This document shows positions 36,947 through 47,843 of a stretch of DNA of 64,000 bases, one piece after another. Under the pieces are notes generated by a model that did not search any database, was not told where the DNA came from, and saw only the letters and a program-made list of their open reading frames with translations. Every line of letters begins with the position of its first letter. Position 1 is the stretch's first letter. The stretch is from an uncultured Pelagibacteraceae bacterium (GTDB taxonomy: Bacteria; Pseudomonadota; Alphaproteobacteria; Pelagibacterales; Pelagibacteraceae): positions 23,542-87,541 of the forward strand of contig CACKGP010000004.1 in NCBI GenBank assembly GCA_902599805.1. The letters are read 5' to 3'. A program made the translations under genes and the position numbers.

Positions 36947-39580
36947 ATGAGTTTTGATAAATATAATCATCAAAAAGTAGAAACAAAAATATATTCATAT
37001 TGGGAAAAAAATAACTTATTCAAACCTAAGAAAAACAAACGTACTTTTTCAATTGTAATCCCTCCTCCAAACGTAACCGGTAGCTTGCACATGGGGCATG
37101 CATTAAATAATTCATTACAAGATGTTTTGGTTAGATTTCATAGAATGAATAACTATGAGACTTTATGGCAACCTGGCACTGATCATGCCGGAATAGCAAC
37201 CCAAGCTTTAGTTGAAAAAAATTTAAAAATTCAGGGTATTGATAAAAATCAAATTGGAAGAGAAAAATTTATAAAACGAGTTTGGGAATGGAAGGATGAA
37301 TATGGTGGAAAAATAATCAATCAACTTAAAAAATTAGGCTGTTCATGTGATTGGTCAAGAAATGCATTTACAATGGATAAAAATTTATCAAACTCTGTTG
37401 TAAAAGTATTTATTGAACTTTATAAAAAAAATTTAATATATAAAGCCAAAAAACTAGTAAATTGGGATACAGTTTTAAAAACAGCAATATCTGATCTAGA
37501 AGTCGATCAAAGAGAAGTAAGTTCAAAACTTTATTATATAAAGTATAAAATAGAAAATTCATCTGAAACAATTACTATTGCCACTACTAGACCAGAGACC
37601 ATGCTTGGTGACACAGCTATTGCAGTTAGTCCTAATGATAAAAGATATTTCGATTTAGTTAATAAGTTCGCAATACTACCTATTGTTGGAAGAAAATTAA
37701 AAATAGTTCAGGATAATTATGCTGATCCGGAGCAGGGTAGTGGTGCTGTTAAAATTACGCCAGCTCATGATTTTAATGATTTTGAAGTTGGTAAAAGACA
37801 CAAGCTTAAATCTATTAATATTTTTACTGAAGATGGAAAAATTAATAATAATGCTCCGAATGAATATATCGGTTTGGACAGATTTGAGGCTAGAAAAAAA
37901 ATAATTGATAAATTAAAAGAATTACAAATCTTTGAAAAAGAAGAAACCATAAAGAACAAAGTGCCTTACGGCGATAGATCTAATTCTGTAATTGAACCAT
38001 TTTTGACCGAACAATGGTTTTGTGATGCAAAAAAATTATCTATTAAGGCTAAGAAAATTGTTAAAAAAAAAGATACAAATTTTTTTCCATCAAATTGGTC
38101 TAAAACATATTTTCAATGGATGAACAACATTGAGCCCTGGTGTATATCTAGACAACTTTGGTGGGGACATCAAATTCCTGCTTGGTATGGCCCGGATAAA
38201 AAAATATTTGTTGCAGAAAATCAAAAGAAAGCAGAACTATTAGCTAAAAAATTTTATAAAAGAAAAACAAATTTAAAAAGAGACCCAGATGTACTTGACA
38301 CATGGTTTTCATCAGGTCTATGGCCATTTGCTACACTAGGGTGGCCTGATAAAAACTATTATTTAAAAAAATTTTATCCAACATCAGTTTTAGTAACAGG
38401 TTTTGATATAATTTTTTTCTGGGTTGCAAGAATGATGATGCTAGGTATGGAATTTTTAAATAAAGAACCCTTTAAAGAAATTTATGTTCACGCGCTAGTA
38501 AGAGATGAAAAAGGTCAAAAAATGTCTAAATCAAAAGGAAACGTTATTGATCCTTTAGTGCTTATAGATAGTTATAGTGCAGATGCTTTAAGATTTACTT
38601 TGTTATCTATGGCATCACCAGGTAGAGATGTAAAACTTTCAGAACAAAGAGTAAAAGGATATAGAAATTTTTTAACGAAAATATGGAACGTTAATAATTT
38701 TCTTAAAGTAAATAAATGTACATTTGACGGGGTCATTAAACCTAAAAACCTCAAACTTAATATTAATAAATGGATTTATAACGAACTTATTGAAACAAAA
38801 ATTTTAACAGAAAACTCTATTAAAAATTATCGTTTCGATGAAGCTGCAAAAACTATTTATAAATTTGTTTGGAATACTTATTGCGACTGGTACTTAGAAC
38901 TCTCCAAAACCATTTTACTTTCTAAAAATAACTCAGATATTAAAGAGATAAAAACGACATCTGGTCAGGTTTTTAAGGAAATATTAATATTATTACATCC
39001 ATTTATACCATTTATTACAGAGGAACTATGGATAAGAAATAAATTGAAAACAAAAAATACTAAATATCTAATGTATTCCAATTGGATAAGTCTAAAGAAA
39101 TTAAAAACTGACAAAAGTATTCAAAGTGTTAATGAGATTATAGAGTTAATATCAAGTGTGAGATCGTTTAAAAATGAACTCAATGTAAGTCCAGGGTCAT
39201 TTGTAGATATATCGATAGAGAAATTGGATAAAAAAAAACAAACGTTATACTTAAAAAACGAAATAATAATTAAAAAACTAGGTAGAATTAATTCAATCTT
39301 CAAAAAAGATATGTCAAAACAATCAGCAAATTTAGTATTTGGTGGTCAAATATTAAAATTATATTTTGATAAAAGTATCGATCTTGAATTGATTAGACAA
39401 AATTTATTAAAAAAACAAAGCAAAATACAACAAGATTTAGATGTAGTGAATAAAAAATTAAATAATTCTAGTTTTGTAAAACGTGCACCAAAGCATATTG
39501 TAGAACAAGAAAAAAATATCTATAATAATTTAAAAATTAATATTAAAAAGATTACTTTTACATTAAATAGTTTAAAATGA
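36947..39580 (+). CDS. valS: Valyl-tRNA synthetase
   Basis: [34 protein letters not shown]; start at [12 protein letters not shown] (36947) preferred. Confidence 0.97.
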   Translation: MSFDKYNHQKVETKIYSYWEKNNLFKPKKNKRTFSIVIPPPNVTGSLHMGHALNNSLQDVLVRFHRMNNYETLWQPGTDHAGIATQALVEKNLKIQGIDKNQIGREKFIKRVWEWKDEYGGKIINQLKKLGCSCDWSRNAFTMDKNLSNSVVKVFIELYKKNLIYKAKKLVNWDTVLKTAISDLEVDQREVSSKLYYIKYKIENSSETITIATTRPETMLGDTAIAVSPNDKRYFDLVNKFAILPIVGRKLKIVQDNYADPEQGSGAVKITPAHDFNDFEVGKRHKLKSINIFTEDGKINNNAPNEYIGLDRFEARKKIIDKLKELQIFEKEETIKNKVPYGDRSNSVIEPFLTEQWFCDAKKLSIKAKKIVKKKDTNFFPSNWSKTYFQWMNNIEPWCISRQLWWGHQIPAWYGPDKKIFVAENQKKAELLAKKFYKRKTNLKRDPDVLDTWFSSGLWPFATLGWPDKNYYLKKFYPTSVLVTGFDIIFFWVARMMMLGMEFLNKEPFKEIYVHALVRDEKGQKMSKSKGNVIDPLVLIDSYSADALRFTLLSMASPGRDVKLSEQRVKGYRNFLTKIWNVNNFLKVNKCTFDGVIKPKNLKLNINKWIYNELIETKILTENSIKNYRFDEAAKTIYKFVWNTYCDWYLELSKTILLSKNNSDIKEIKTTSGQVFKEILILLHPFIPFITEELWIRNKLKTKNTKYLMYSNWISLKKLKTDKSIQSVNEIIELISSVRSFKNELNVSPGSFVDISIEKLDKKKQTLYLKNEIIIKKLGRINSIFKKDMSKQSANLVFGGQILKLYFDKSIDLELIRQNLLKKQSKIQQDLDVVNKKLNNSSFVKRAPKHIVEQEKNIYNNLKINIKKITFTLNSLK

Positions 39581-41295
39581 AAAAATTTAATAAGAAAAAA
39601 TTACCCAGTCGTCACACTACTTTAGGTCCAGAGAAAGCTTTTCAAAGATCTTTTTATTATGGTATGAATTTGACAGAAAAAGATGTTTCAAAACCCTTTG
39701 TTGGAGTTGTGTCAACCTGGAATGAGGCTGCTCCATGCAACATAGCTTTAATGAGACAGGCGCAGTCAGTAAAAAAAGGAGTTAAATTAGCTGGCGGTAC
39801 TCCAAGGGAATTCTGTACTATTACTGTTACTGATGGAATAGCTATGGGTCATGAAGGCATGAAATCATCTTTAGTTTCAAGAGATGTAATTGCAGACTCG
39901 ACAGAGCTGACAGTCAGGGGGCATTGTTATGATGCTTTAGTAGGTTTAGCAGGTTGCGATAAATCATTACCGGGATTAATGATGGCAATGGTAAGATTAA
40001 ATGTACCTAGCGTTTTTATTTATGGAGGATCAATTTTACCAGGTAGATTAAATGGAAAAGATATAACAGTTCAAGATGTTATTGAAGGTGTTGGAGAATA
40101 TTCATCTGGAAGAATTACTGAACACGCTTTAAGAAAATTAGAATTAAAAGCCTGTCCTAGTGCTGGTGCTTGTGGTGGACAATTTACAGCAAATACTATG
40201 GCGTGTGTCTCAGAAGCAATTGGATTGGCTCTACCTTATTCTGCAGGAACACCAGCTCCATATCAAAAAAGAGACAAATATGCATTTGATAGTGGGAAGA
40301 TGGTTATGAATTTGTTAAGAAAAAAAATTAGACCAAGAGATATCGTAACGAAGAAATCACTAGAAAACGCTGCAGCAATTGTTGCAGCGACTGGAGGTTC
40401 TACAAACGCAGCACTACATCTTCCTGCTATCGCAAATGAAATAGGAATAAAATTTGATCTGATGGATGTTGCAAGAATATTTAGAAAGACACCTTATCTT
40501 GCAAACTTAAAACCAGGTGGATTATATGTAGCAAAAGACATGTGGAAGGCTGGTGGCATACCAATGCTACTTAAAACAATGTTGGACGGAGGATATATTC
40601 ACGGTGATTGTTTGACTGTAACAGGAAAAACTATGAGAGAGAATTTAAAAAATGTTAAATTTAATAAAAAACAAAAAGTCATGAGAAGCTATAACAATCC
40701 TTTGTCAAAAGATGGTGGTGTTGTAGGACTTAAAGGAAACCTTTCACCTGATGGTGCAATAGTAAAAATTGCTGGACTTAAAAATTTAAATTTTACTGGT
40801 AGAGCAAGATGTTTTGACACTGAGGAAGCAGCCTTGAAAGCAGTCTTAAAAAAAAAATATAAAAAAGGTGATGTAATTGTGATTAGATACGAGGGTCCAA
40901 AAGGAGGACCAGGCATGAGAGAAATGTTGCAGACAACTGCTGCAATATATGGTCAAGGAATGGGAGAAAAAGTTGCACTCATAACAGATGGAAGATTTTC
41001 TGGAGCAACTAGAGGTTTTTGTATTGGACACGTAGGTCCGGAAGCATCAGTTGGTGGTCCTATAGGTTTAATAAAAAATGGTGACGTTATTCACATAGAT
41101 GCTAAAAAAGGAACGATTAATGTTGATCTCTCAAGAAAAGAATTATTAAAAAGAAAGAAAAAGTGGAAACCTAAAAGAATTAATTTTGGAAATGGAACAC
41201 TTTGGAAGTACGCCCAAACTGTCGGACCAGCATATCTTGGTGCTTCAACACATCCTGGTGGAAAAGAAGAAGTCAAGTGTTACGCAGATATTTAA
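39577..41295 (+). CDS. ilvD: Dihydroxy-acid dehydratase
   Basis: [62 protein letters not shown]. Confidence 0.98.
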   Translation: MKKFNKKKLPSRHTTLGPEKAFQRSFYYGMNLTEKDVSKPFVGVVSTWNEAAPCNIALMRQAQSVKKGVKLAGGTPREFCTITVTDGIAMGHEGMKSSLVSRDVIADSTELTVRGHCYDALVGLAGCDKSLPGLMMAMVRLNVPSVFIYGGSILPGRLNGKDITVQDVIEGVGEYSSGRITEHALRKLELKACPSAGACGGQFTANTMACVSEAIGLALPYSAGTPAPYQKRDKYAFDSGKMVMNLLRKKIRPRDIVTKKSLENAAAIVAATGGSTNAALHLPAIANEIGIKFDLMDVARIFRKTPYLANLKPGGLYVAKDMWKAGGIPMLLKTMLDGGYIHGDCLTVTGKTMRENLKNVKFNKKQKVMRSYNNPLSKDGGVVGLKGNLSPDGAIVKIAGLKNLNFTGRARCFDTEEAALKAVLKKKYKKGDVIVIRYEGPKGGPGMREMLQTTAAIYGQGMGEKVALITDGRFSGATRGFCIGHVGPEASVGGPIGLIKNGDVIHIDAKKGTINVDLSRKELLKRKKKWKPKRINFGNGTLWKYAQTVGPAYLGASTHPGGKEEVKCYADI

Positions 41296-42501
41296 ATGAA
41301 AATTAGACCCATAATTCTTTGTGGAGGAGAGGGAACAAGACTTTGGCAAAAAACAATAAACAATGAACCAAAACAATTTATCAACTTTGGTGGCTGGAAT
41401 TTATTTGAAAAAACGTTAAAAAGAATTAAGGGCCAGCAATTTGATTATCCTATAATAAGCACAAACGTAAAATATTTAAAAAAGATCAAATTTTATTTAA
41501 AAAAAAACAAATTTAATAAGCATCATATTGTACTTGAACCAGCTAAAAGAAACACGGGTCCAGCTGTATTATCTGCTGCTCTAGTACCTGATATTCCCAA
41601 CAAACAACCTCTGCTTTTCTTGCCCTCGGATCATCTTTTAGAAAAAAATGATATTTTTAACAAAAGTTTAATTAAGAATTCTAAATATTTAAATAACAAA
41701 AATATTTTTTTATTTGGAATTAAACCTGACCATCCCTCAAAAGAATATGGATATTTAAATGTTAAAAAATCAGGTGGTCATTTAATTAAAATAGTAAAGT
41801 TTATTGAAAAACCTTCTGTTAAAAGAGCAAAAGCATTAATAAAAACTAAAGGGCTATGGAACTCAGGAATGTTTTTTGCAAGAAAAGATTCAATTATAAA
41901 TAATTTTAAAAAATTTGAAAAGAAAATCTTAAAAAATTGCTACATATCTATGTCTAAAGCCAGAACAAAAGGAAAAATAATTAATTTAAATAAAAGGTAT
42001 TTTTTAAAGTCTCCAACAAATTCATTTGACTATGCCATTTTAGAGAAATGTTCCGATATAAATTGTATTGTTCTTAATCTTCCATGGACAGATCTTGGAA
42101 ACTGGAAGGAAATTTTAAAAGTATTTAAAAATAATAAATTAAAATATTTAAAAAAGAAAAATGTTTTTAAAAGACCCTGGGGCAAATATACGAATTTATT
42201 TCGAGGAAATAATTTTTTGATTAAAGAGTTGGTCATAAATTCAAAATCATCTATAAGTTTACAAAAGCACAACCATAGATCAGAACATTGGACAGTTGAA
42301 CAAGGCAAACCAAGAATAACGCTTAATAATAAAAAATTTTTTGTTAATGAAAAAGAATCTGTTTTCATACCAGTAAGAACTATTCATAGAATTGAAAATT
42401 TTTATAATAAACCAGTCAAAATTATGGAAGCGCAAATAGGTTCAGTTTTAAAAGAGAGTGATATTGTTAGATATAAAGATATTTACGGAAGAATTAATTA
42501 A
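41296..42501 (+). CDS. Mannose-1-phosphate guanylyltransferase / mannose-6-phosphate isomerase
   Basis: ILCGGEGTRLWQ, RNTGPAVLSAAL, FIEKPSVKRAKALI; C-terminal cupin RPWGKYTNL...QKHNHRSEHWTVEQGK. Confidence 0.93.
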   Translation: MKIRPIILCGGEGTRLWQKTINNEPKQFINFGGWNLFEKTLKRIKGQQFDYPIISTNVKYLKKIKFYLKKNKFNKHHIVLEPAKRNTGPAVLSAALVPDIPNKQPLLFLPSDHLLEKNDIFNKSLIKNSKYLNNKNIFLFGIKPDHPSKEYGYLNVKKSGGHLIKIVKFIEKPSVKRAKALIKTKGLWNSGMFFARKDSIINNFKKFEKKILKNCYISMSKARTKGKIINLNKRYFLKSPTNSFDYAILEKCSDINCIVLNLPWTDLGNWKEILKVFKNNKLKYLKKKNVFKRPWGKYTNLFRGNNFLIKELVINSKSSISLQKHNHRSEHWTVEQGKPRITLNNKKFFVNEKESVFIPVRTIHRIENFYNKPVKIMEAQIGSVLKESDIVRYKDIYGRIN

Positions 42502-43270
42502 TATCTAGCTCAATAGGCGTGTGGTCTGAAGGCTTAATTTTAGATCTTGGTTTTTTATTAATAAAGATATTTTGCACATTTTTGAGAATATTATTTGAAA
42601 CAAGAAAATGATCTATTCTCAAACCATTATTTTTTTGCCAGGAACCTGAAGTATAATCCCAAAATGTAAATTCTTGTTTATTTCTATTAATATATCGGTA
42701 AACGTCCGTAAATCCTAAATTTAAAAGCTCTCTAAATTTTTTTCTAATTTCTATTTTAAATAGTGCATCATTTTCATATTTTTTATGATCATGACAATCT
42801 ATCTCCTCAGGTATTACATTAAAGTCTCCCGATATTATAATATTTTTATTTTTTTTTAGAGCCTTATCTACCTCTTTAATAAAAGAATTAAGCCAATTCT
42901 TTTTATAATCATATTTCTCTGTTTCTACTGGATTTCCGTTTGGCACGTATACATTGATGAGTTTAATTGAATCTTTTTTATTTTTAATATTTCCTTCAAT
43001 AATTCTAGATTGTTTAAGTTTATCTTTTATAAAATTTGTGCTGATATTATTAATTTTGATTTTTGATACAAAAGCAACACCATTATAACTTTTTTGTCCA
43101 AATATATATGAAGTATAACCTTCCTTTTTAAAATCAATGGTCGGAAAATTTTTATTTTCTGTTTTTATTTCTTGTAACATTAATATGTCAGGTTTAGAGT
43201 GTTTAATGTAATCAAGAATATTGTTTATTCTCGCTCTTACGGAATTTACATTCCAGGAAATAATTTTCAT
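42494..43270 (-). CDS. xth: Exodeoxyribonuclease III
   Basis: ISWNVNSVRARI, MLQEIKTE, YVPNGNPVETEKYDYK, GDFNVIPEEID, FTFWDYTSGSWQKNNGLRIDHFLVS. Confidence 0.96.
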   Translation of the reverse strand: MKIISWNVNSVRARINNILDYIKHSKPDILMLQEIKTENKNFPTIDFKKEGYTSYIFGQKSYNGVAFVSKIKINNISTNFIKDKLKQSRIIEGNIKNKKDSIKLINVYVPNGNPVETEKYDYKKNWLNSFIKEVDKALKKNKNIIISGDFNVIPEEIDCHDHKKYENDALFKIEIRKKFRELLNLGFTDVYRYINRNKQEFTFWDYTSGSWQKNNGLRIDHFLVSNNILKNVQNIFINKKPRSKIKPSDHTPIELDIN

Positions 43271-43588
43271 TTAAACTGAAAAAGACAGGCCGCAACCACA
43301 AGAAGAGCTCGCCTGAGGATTATTAATAACAAACGAGTTACCAATAAGTTCTTTTTTAAAATCGACTACAGAGCCATCAATAATTTTTAATGAATTATTA
43401 TCAATTATTGCTCTATCAAAAATATTATCATTTTTATCAACTTTCTCATCAAAATTGAAATTATACTTAAATCCAGAGCATCCGCCACCCTGTACAGAGA
43501 TTCTAAAATAAGTTTTAGGACTTTTGTTTAAAAGAATCCGATTAATCTCTTTTTTTGCTGAATCTGTAAATTGAATTTTGTTATTCAT
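43271..43588 (-). CDS. erpA: A-type Fe-S cluster insertion protein (ErpA/IscA family)
   Basis: RISVQGGGCSGFKYNF ... NPQASSSCGCGLSFSV. Confidence 0.94.
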   Translation of the reverse strand: MNNKIQFTDSAKKEINRILLNKSPKTYFRISVQGGGCSGFKYNFNFDEKVDKNDNIFDRAIIDNNSLKIIDGSVVDFKKELIGNSFVINNPQASSSCGCGLSFSV

Positions 43589-43628
43589 ATTTTTGTAAAT
43601 ACTGTATTATACATTTTTATCATATCTT

Positions 43629-44762
43629 ATGCAAAAAAGTGAATATTCTAAATTTGCCACACCAATTAAGTCAAAAGGGAGAATTTTTAAGGAAAAATCA
43701 AGTTCATTTAGATCGCCCTATCAAAGAGATAGAGATCGCATTGTTCACTCAACTGCTTTTAGAAGACTGAAACACAAAACTCAAGTTTTTGTTAATACCA
43801 TAGATGATCATTATAGAACAAGACTAACTCATTCGTTAGAAGTTTCACAAATAGCAAGAACTTTAGGAAAAATATTTAATCTAAACGAAGACCTTTGTGA
43901 AACACTGAGCCTCTCCCATGATATTGGTCATCCTCCTTTTGGTCATGCGGGTGAGGAGGCTCTCGATGAGTGTATGAACAATTTTGGGGGTTTTGACCAC
44001 AACATTCAAACATTAAGAATTCTCACTCTAATAGAAAATAAATATTATAGTTTTGAAGGATTAAATCTGACGATAGAAACTTTAGATGGTTTAATTAAAC
44101 ACAATGGGCCGGTCGACGATAAATCAAAATTTGATGAAATCTTAGGAAAAAACATTTTTAAGAACAAAATAATTTATAAAAACAATCCATCTTTAGAAGC
44201 TCAAATTTCAACTATATCTGACGACATTGCTTATAACAGTCACGATCTAGAGGATGGTTTAAAAGCAAAACTTTTTAACATTAACGACTTAGTTCATATT
44301 CCAGTAATCTCAGAAATAGTTAAAAAACATAAGAAAAAAATCAAATCTAAAGATATTGAGCTGATATTAAGACAAATAATAAGAGAAGTGATTAATGTAA
44401 TGGTAAGTGATGTAGTTGAAAATATTAAAATAAATTTAAAAAAATTTAGTCCTAAAAATGTCAATGATATTTATAAATCCAATATAAATTATGTAAACTT
44501 TTCTGAGGAGCTATTGAATTTTGATTATCATATCAGAGATTTTTTGAAGTATAAAATGTATAATAATAAAAAAGTATTAAAAAAAAATGTAAAAGGTAAA
44601 AAAATAATTAATTTTTTATTTACTAAAATTAAAAAAAATCCAAAAAAATATATCAAAAAAAATCTTATGAAAATTTCACCAAATAAGGAAAGGGCCGTTT
44701 GCGATTTTATAGCAGGAATGACAGATAGGTATGCTATAAACTTATTTAATTCATTAAAATGA
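43629..44762 (+). CDS. dgt: dGTPase (deoxyguanosinetriphosphate triphosphohydrolase-like)
   Basis: YQRDRDRIVHSTAFRRLKHKTQVF, RTRLTHSLEVSQIARTL, LSHDIGHPPFGHAGE. Confidence 0.95.
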   Translation: MQKSEYSKFATPIKSKGRIFKEKSSSFRSPYQRDRDRIVHSTAFRRLKHKTQVFVNTIDDHYRTRLTHSLEVSQIARTLGKIFNLNEDLCETLSLSHDIGHPPFGHAGEEALDECMNNFGGFDHNIQTLRILTLIENKYYSFEGLNLTIETLDGLIKHNGPVDDKSKFDEILGKNIFKNKIIYKNNPSLEAQISTISDDIAYNSHDLEDGLKAKLFNINDLVHIPVISEIVKKHKKKIKSKDIELILRQIIREVINVMVSDVVENIKINLKKFSPKNVNDIYKSNINYVNFSEELLNFDYHIRDFLKYKMYNNKKVLKKNVKGKKIINFLFTKIKKNPKKYIKKNLMKISPNKERAVCDFIAGMTDRYAINLFNSLK

Positions 44763-45415
44763 TCAAAAGTCTTAAAATTAGTAAAAAGTTAGAGGATTAT
44801 ATAGTTGAACATAGCTACGAACTAAACCCGATACAAAAAGAAATTATTAATTATAATGAAAAAATGGGAAGCCAAAAAAAAATGCAAATATCCGTTACAC
44901 AAGGATATTTTTTTCAATTCTTCATCAAATCTTTTAATATAAAAAAAGTTTTAGAAATCGGAACCTTTACTGGGTATAGCTCATTAACAATGGCCTTGGC
45001 TTTACCAAAAAATGGACATATTACTTGCTTAGATAAAAATAAAACAACTTCTGAAATTGCAAAAAACTTTTTTATTAAGGCTGGTATTAAAAAAAAAATA
45101 GATATTTTTTTAGGGCCAGCTTTAGATAACTTAATCAAACTCGTAAATGATAAAAAAAAATTTGATATGGTTTTCATAGATGCAGATAAGGATAATTATA
45201 AAAAGTATTTCGATCTTTCTTTGAAATTAATTAATAAAAAAAGTTTTATCTTGATAGACAATGTTTTGTGGCATGGAGATGTTATTGATGGAAGTAAAAA
45301 TGATAAATTTACCAATATAATAAGAGAGTTTAATTCATTTGTAAAAAATGATAATAGAGTAGAAAAAACTATTTTGCCCTTAGGTGACGGTATTACAATT
45401 TGTAAGAAAGTTTAA
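44759..45415 (+). CDS. SAM-dependent O-methyltransferase, family 3
   Basis: VLEIGTFTGYSSLTMALALP, MVFIDADKDNYKKYFD, LIDNVLWHGDV. Confidence 0.92.
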   Translation: MIKSLKISKKLEDYIVEHSYELNPIQKEIINYNEKMGSQKKMQISVTQGYFFQFFIKSFNIKKVLEIGTFTGYSSLTMALALPKNGHITCLDKNKTTSEIAKNFFIKAGIKKKIDIFLGPALDNLIKLVNDKKKFDMVFIDADKDNYKKYFDLSLKLINKKSFILIDNVLWHGDVIDGSKNDKFTNIIREFNSFVKNDNRVEKTILPLGDGITICKKV

Positions 45416-46321
45416 ATGTTCTATATTTTTGGTTTTTATAAGTTTAAAAAATTAACGCGTCTATTATCTTTTAAAAAAGAGTTTAATAGTATCTTAAAAA
45501 AAAATTCAGCAAGAGGCTCAATCATCATCTCAACTGAAGGTTTAAATGGAATAATTTCAGGAGAAAAAAAAGATATTTTCAAAATTATACATAGAATAAA
45601 GACATTTTATAATTTTAAAAACTTTGATTCCCAAAATTCATCTATGTGCCCGTTCCAACCTTTTCATAAATCAAAAATTAAAATTAAAAAGGAGGTTGTT
45701 CCTATTGGAATAAAATTATCCAAAATTAATAAGAAAAAAACTTATATTGAACCCAATAAATGGAATTCATTTTTAAAGAAAAGCGATATTAAAATAATAG
45801 ATGCTAGAAAACCTTTTGAATTCAATATGGGAACCTTTAAAGGTGCAGAAAATCCTAATATTGATAATTTTAGAGATTTTCCTAATTATCTAAAAAAAAT
45901 TAATAAAAAAAAACCAATAGCAATGTTTTGTACTGGAGGTATTAGATGTGAGAAAGCTACTAATTATTTGGTGAAAAAAGGTTATAAAAAAGTTTATCAA
46001 CTAAAAGGTGGGATAATAAACTACTTAAAAAATATTAACATTAAATCGAGTTTATGGAGTGGTGAGTGTTACGTTTTTGACAATAGAGTTTCTTTAAAAC
46101 ATAAACTAAAACTTGGTACATATATTATTTGTAGCGGATGCAGAAAACCAGTATCTAAAGATGAGAAAAAATCAAAAAAATACCAAATGGGTATATCATG
46201 TCCAAAATGTTATGATAAATTGTCTATTTCTCAAAAAGAAAGATTTGCAATGAGACAAAAACAGATCTTGTTAGCAAAAAAAATGGGAAAAAATTATTTA
46301 TTTAAAAAAGAATATTATTGA
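45416..46321 (+). CDS. trhO: Rhodanese-domain tRNA uridine hydroxylase (TrhO/UPF0176)
   Basis: ISTEGLNGIISG, DARKPFEFNMGTFKGAENP, MFCTGGIRCEKATNYL. Confidence 0.92.
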   Translation: MFYIFGFYKFKKLTRLLSFKKEFNSILKKNSARGSIIISTEGLNGIISGEKKDIFKIIHRIKTFYNFKNFDSQNSSMCPFQPFHKSKIKIKKEVVPIGIKLSKINKKKTYIEPNKWNSFLKKSDIKIIDARKPFEFNMGTFKGAENPNIDNFRDFPNYLKKINKKKPIAMFCTGGIRCEKATNYLVKKGYKKVYQLKGGIINYLKNINIKSSLWSGECYVFDNRVSLKHKLKLGTYIICSGCRKPVSKDEKKSKKYQMGISCPKCYDKLSISQKERFAMRQKQILLAKKMGKNYLFKKEYY

Positions 46322-46328
46322 GGTTCAA

Positions 46329-47702
46329 TTGGAAAATAGTTTAAACATAACCTCAAGACCAATAATCTATCTTCTTAAAAAAATAGCAATACCTGCCAGT
46401 ACGGGTAGTTTATTCCAGACTCTTTTTAATATAGTAGATACATTCTTTGCTGGACAAATATCCTCAGAGGCTTTGGCTGCATTAGCAAAATCCTTTCCAT
46501 TATATTTTTTAATTATTTCAGCCGGAATTGGAATAGTAGCTGGTTGTAATTCTTTAATCTCAAATTCATTAGGACAAAGAAACAGATTTGCTGCATTAAT
46601 TTACACTTACCACACGCTTATATATTCAATTCTTTTATCAATAGTTTTAACACTTATAGGTGTATTTTTTTCATACGAAATTTTGAAATTAATGGGAAGT
46701 TCAACAGATAGTATTTACTTAGCGAAAGAATATACTGACATAATATTTTATGGAACTTTATTTTTTCTTATACTTACATCACTAAATGCTGTTTTATATG
46801 CACAAGGGGATACCAAAACATATAGAAACGTTTTAATCATAGGTTTATTTGCAAATATAATACTTAATCCATTATTTATTTTTGGATTCTTATTTATACC
46901 TGCTTTCGGTATTGCTGGTCTTGCAATTTCAACAATTTTAATTCAGTTTTGTGCTTGTATTTATTTATTTTACAAAGTGAATAAAACTGTTTTAAAAATC
47001 GTTATTAAAACTGAAAATTTTTTAATAAGAAAAAATTTTTTTATAAATATATTTAATCAATGTATGCCAATAACTTTTGCACTTTTTTTAGTTGCCGTCG
47101 GTAGTTATATTTTGCTCTCTTTTATTAGTATCTTTGGAGATAATGCGATCGCAGGCTATGGTGCTGCCATAAGATTTGAGCATATATTTACTCTTCCTGT
47201 TATAGGTTTAAATACAGCAGTAATCACTATAGCAGGGCAAAATTTTGGAGCAAGGAGATATGATAGGGTAAGAGATGTTTACAAAAAATCTTTAGCAATT
47301 GGATTTATAATCATGTGCATTTCAGGCATCATAATTTTTTTATTTTCAGAATTAATAGTAAGTTTGTTTACAAATGACTTAGAGGTGATTAAGTTTGGAT
47401 CTAGCTATTTAAAGATCTCTGCTTTTATTGGTCCAATATATCCAGTTTTTTTTATTTCCCACGCTTTGTTTACAGCACTTAAAAAAACCCATTTTATATT
47501 TTATTCTAATTTATTTAGAATGATTATATTACCTTTTGCTATTGTTTGGGTAATTCTTAATATTTACAATGGTTATTTTAATGAAATATTTTATGGAATA
47601 CTTTTAATGAATTGGGTTTTTGGGTTTTTTATTCTATTTCTTTCAAGAGCTTTAATGATTAAAACTTTTAAAGAGCAAAAAAAAGTCTTTTTTGTTTTTT
47701 AA
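46329..47702 (+). CDS. MATE family efflux transporter
   Basis: TTG start; IAIPASTGSLFQTLFNIVDTFFAGQISSEALAAL; 12-TM pattern. Confidence 0.93.
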   Translation: MENSLNITSRPIIYLLKKIAIPASTGSLFQTLFNIVDTFFAGQISSEALAALAKSFPLYFLIISAGIGIVAGCNSLISNSLGQRNRFAALIYTYHTLIYSILLSIVLTLIGVFFSYEILKLMGSSTDSIYLAKEYTDIIFYGTLFFLILTSLNAVLYAQGDTKTYRNVLIIGLFANIILNPLFIFGFLFIPAFGIAGLAISTILIQFCACIYLFYKVNKTVLKIVIKTENFLIRKNFFINIFNQCMPITFALFLVAVGSYILLSFISIFGDNAIAGYGAAIRFEHIFTLPVIGLNTAVITIAGQNFGARRYDRVRDVYKKSLAIGFIIMCISGIIIFLFSELIVSLFTNDLEVIKFGSSYLKISAFIGPIYPVFFISHALFTALKKTHFIFYSNLFRMIILPFAIVWVILNIYNGYFNEIFYGILLMNWVFGFFILFLSRALMIKTFKEQKKVFFVF

Positions 47703-47749
47703 ATTAATAGTTTTTTTCTCTTGAATAATAATATATAAAACCAATGTTT

Positions 47750-47842
47750 GGTGAGGTGGGTGAGCTGGTTTAAACCAGGAGTTTGCTAAACTTCCGTAGG
47801 TGTAACAACCTACCGCGAGTTCGAATCTCGCCCTCACCGCCA
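47750..47842 (+). tRNA. tRNA-Ser (anticodon GCT), encoded CCA
   Basis: ggtgagg/cctcacc acceptor, long variable arm, anticodon loop tttgcta, 3' gcca; 93 nt. Confidence 0.96.
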
Positions 47843-47843
47843 T

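Noticed and set aside
37719-39303. Short ORFs embedded in valS (37719..37904, 37765..37959, 38572..38754, 39121..39303)
   Set aside because: Nested within or antisense to valS, no supporting features.
47652-47843. Minus-strand ORF MAVRARFELAVGCYTYGSLANSW...
   Set aside because: Overlaps tRNA-Ser(GCT) and the MATE gene end; typical translated-tRNA artefact.
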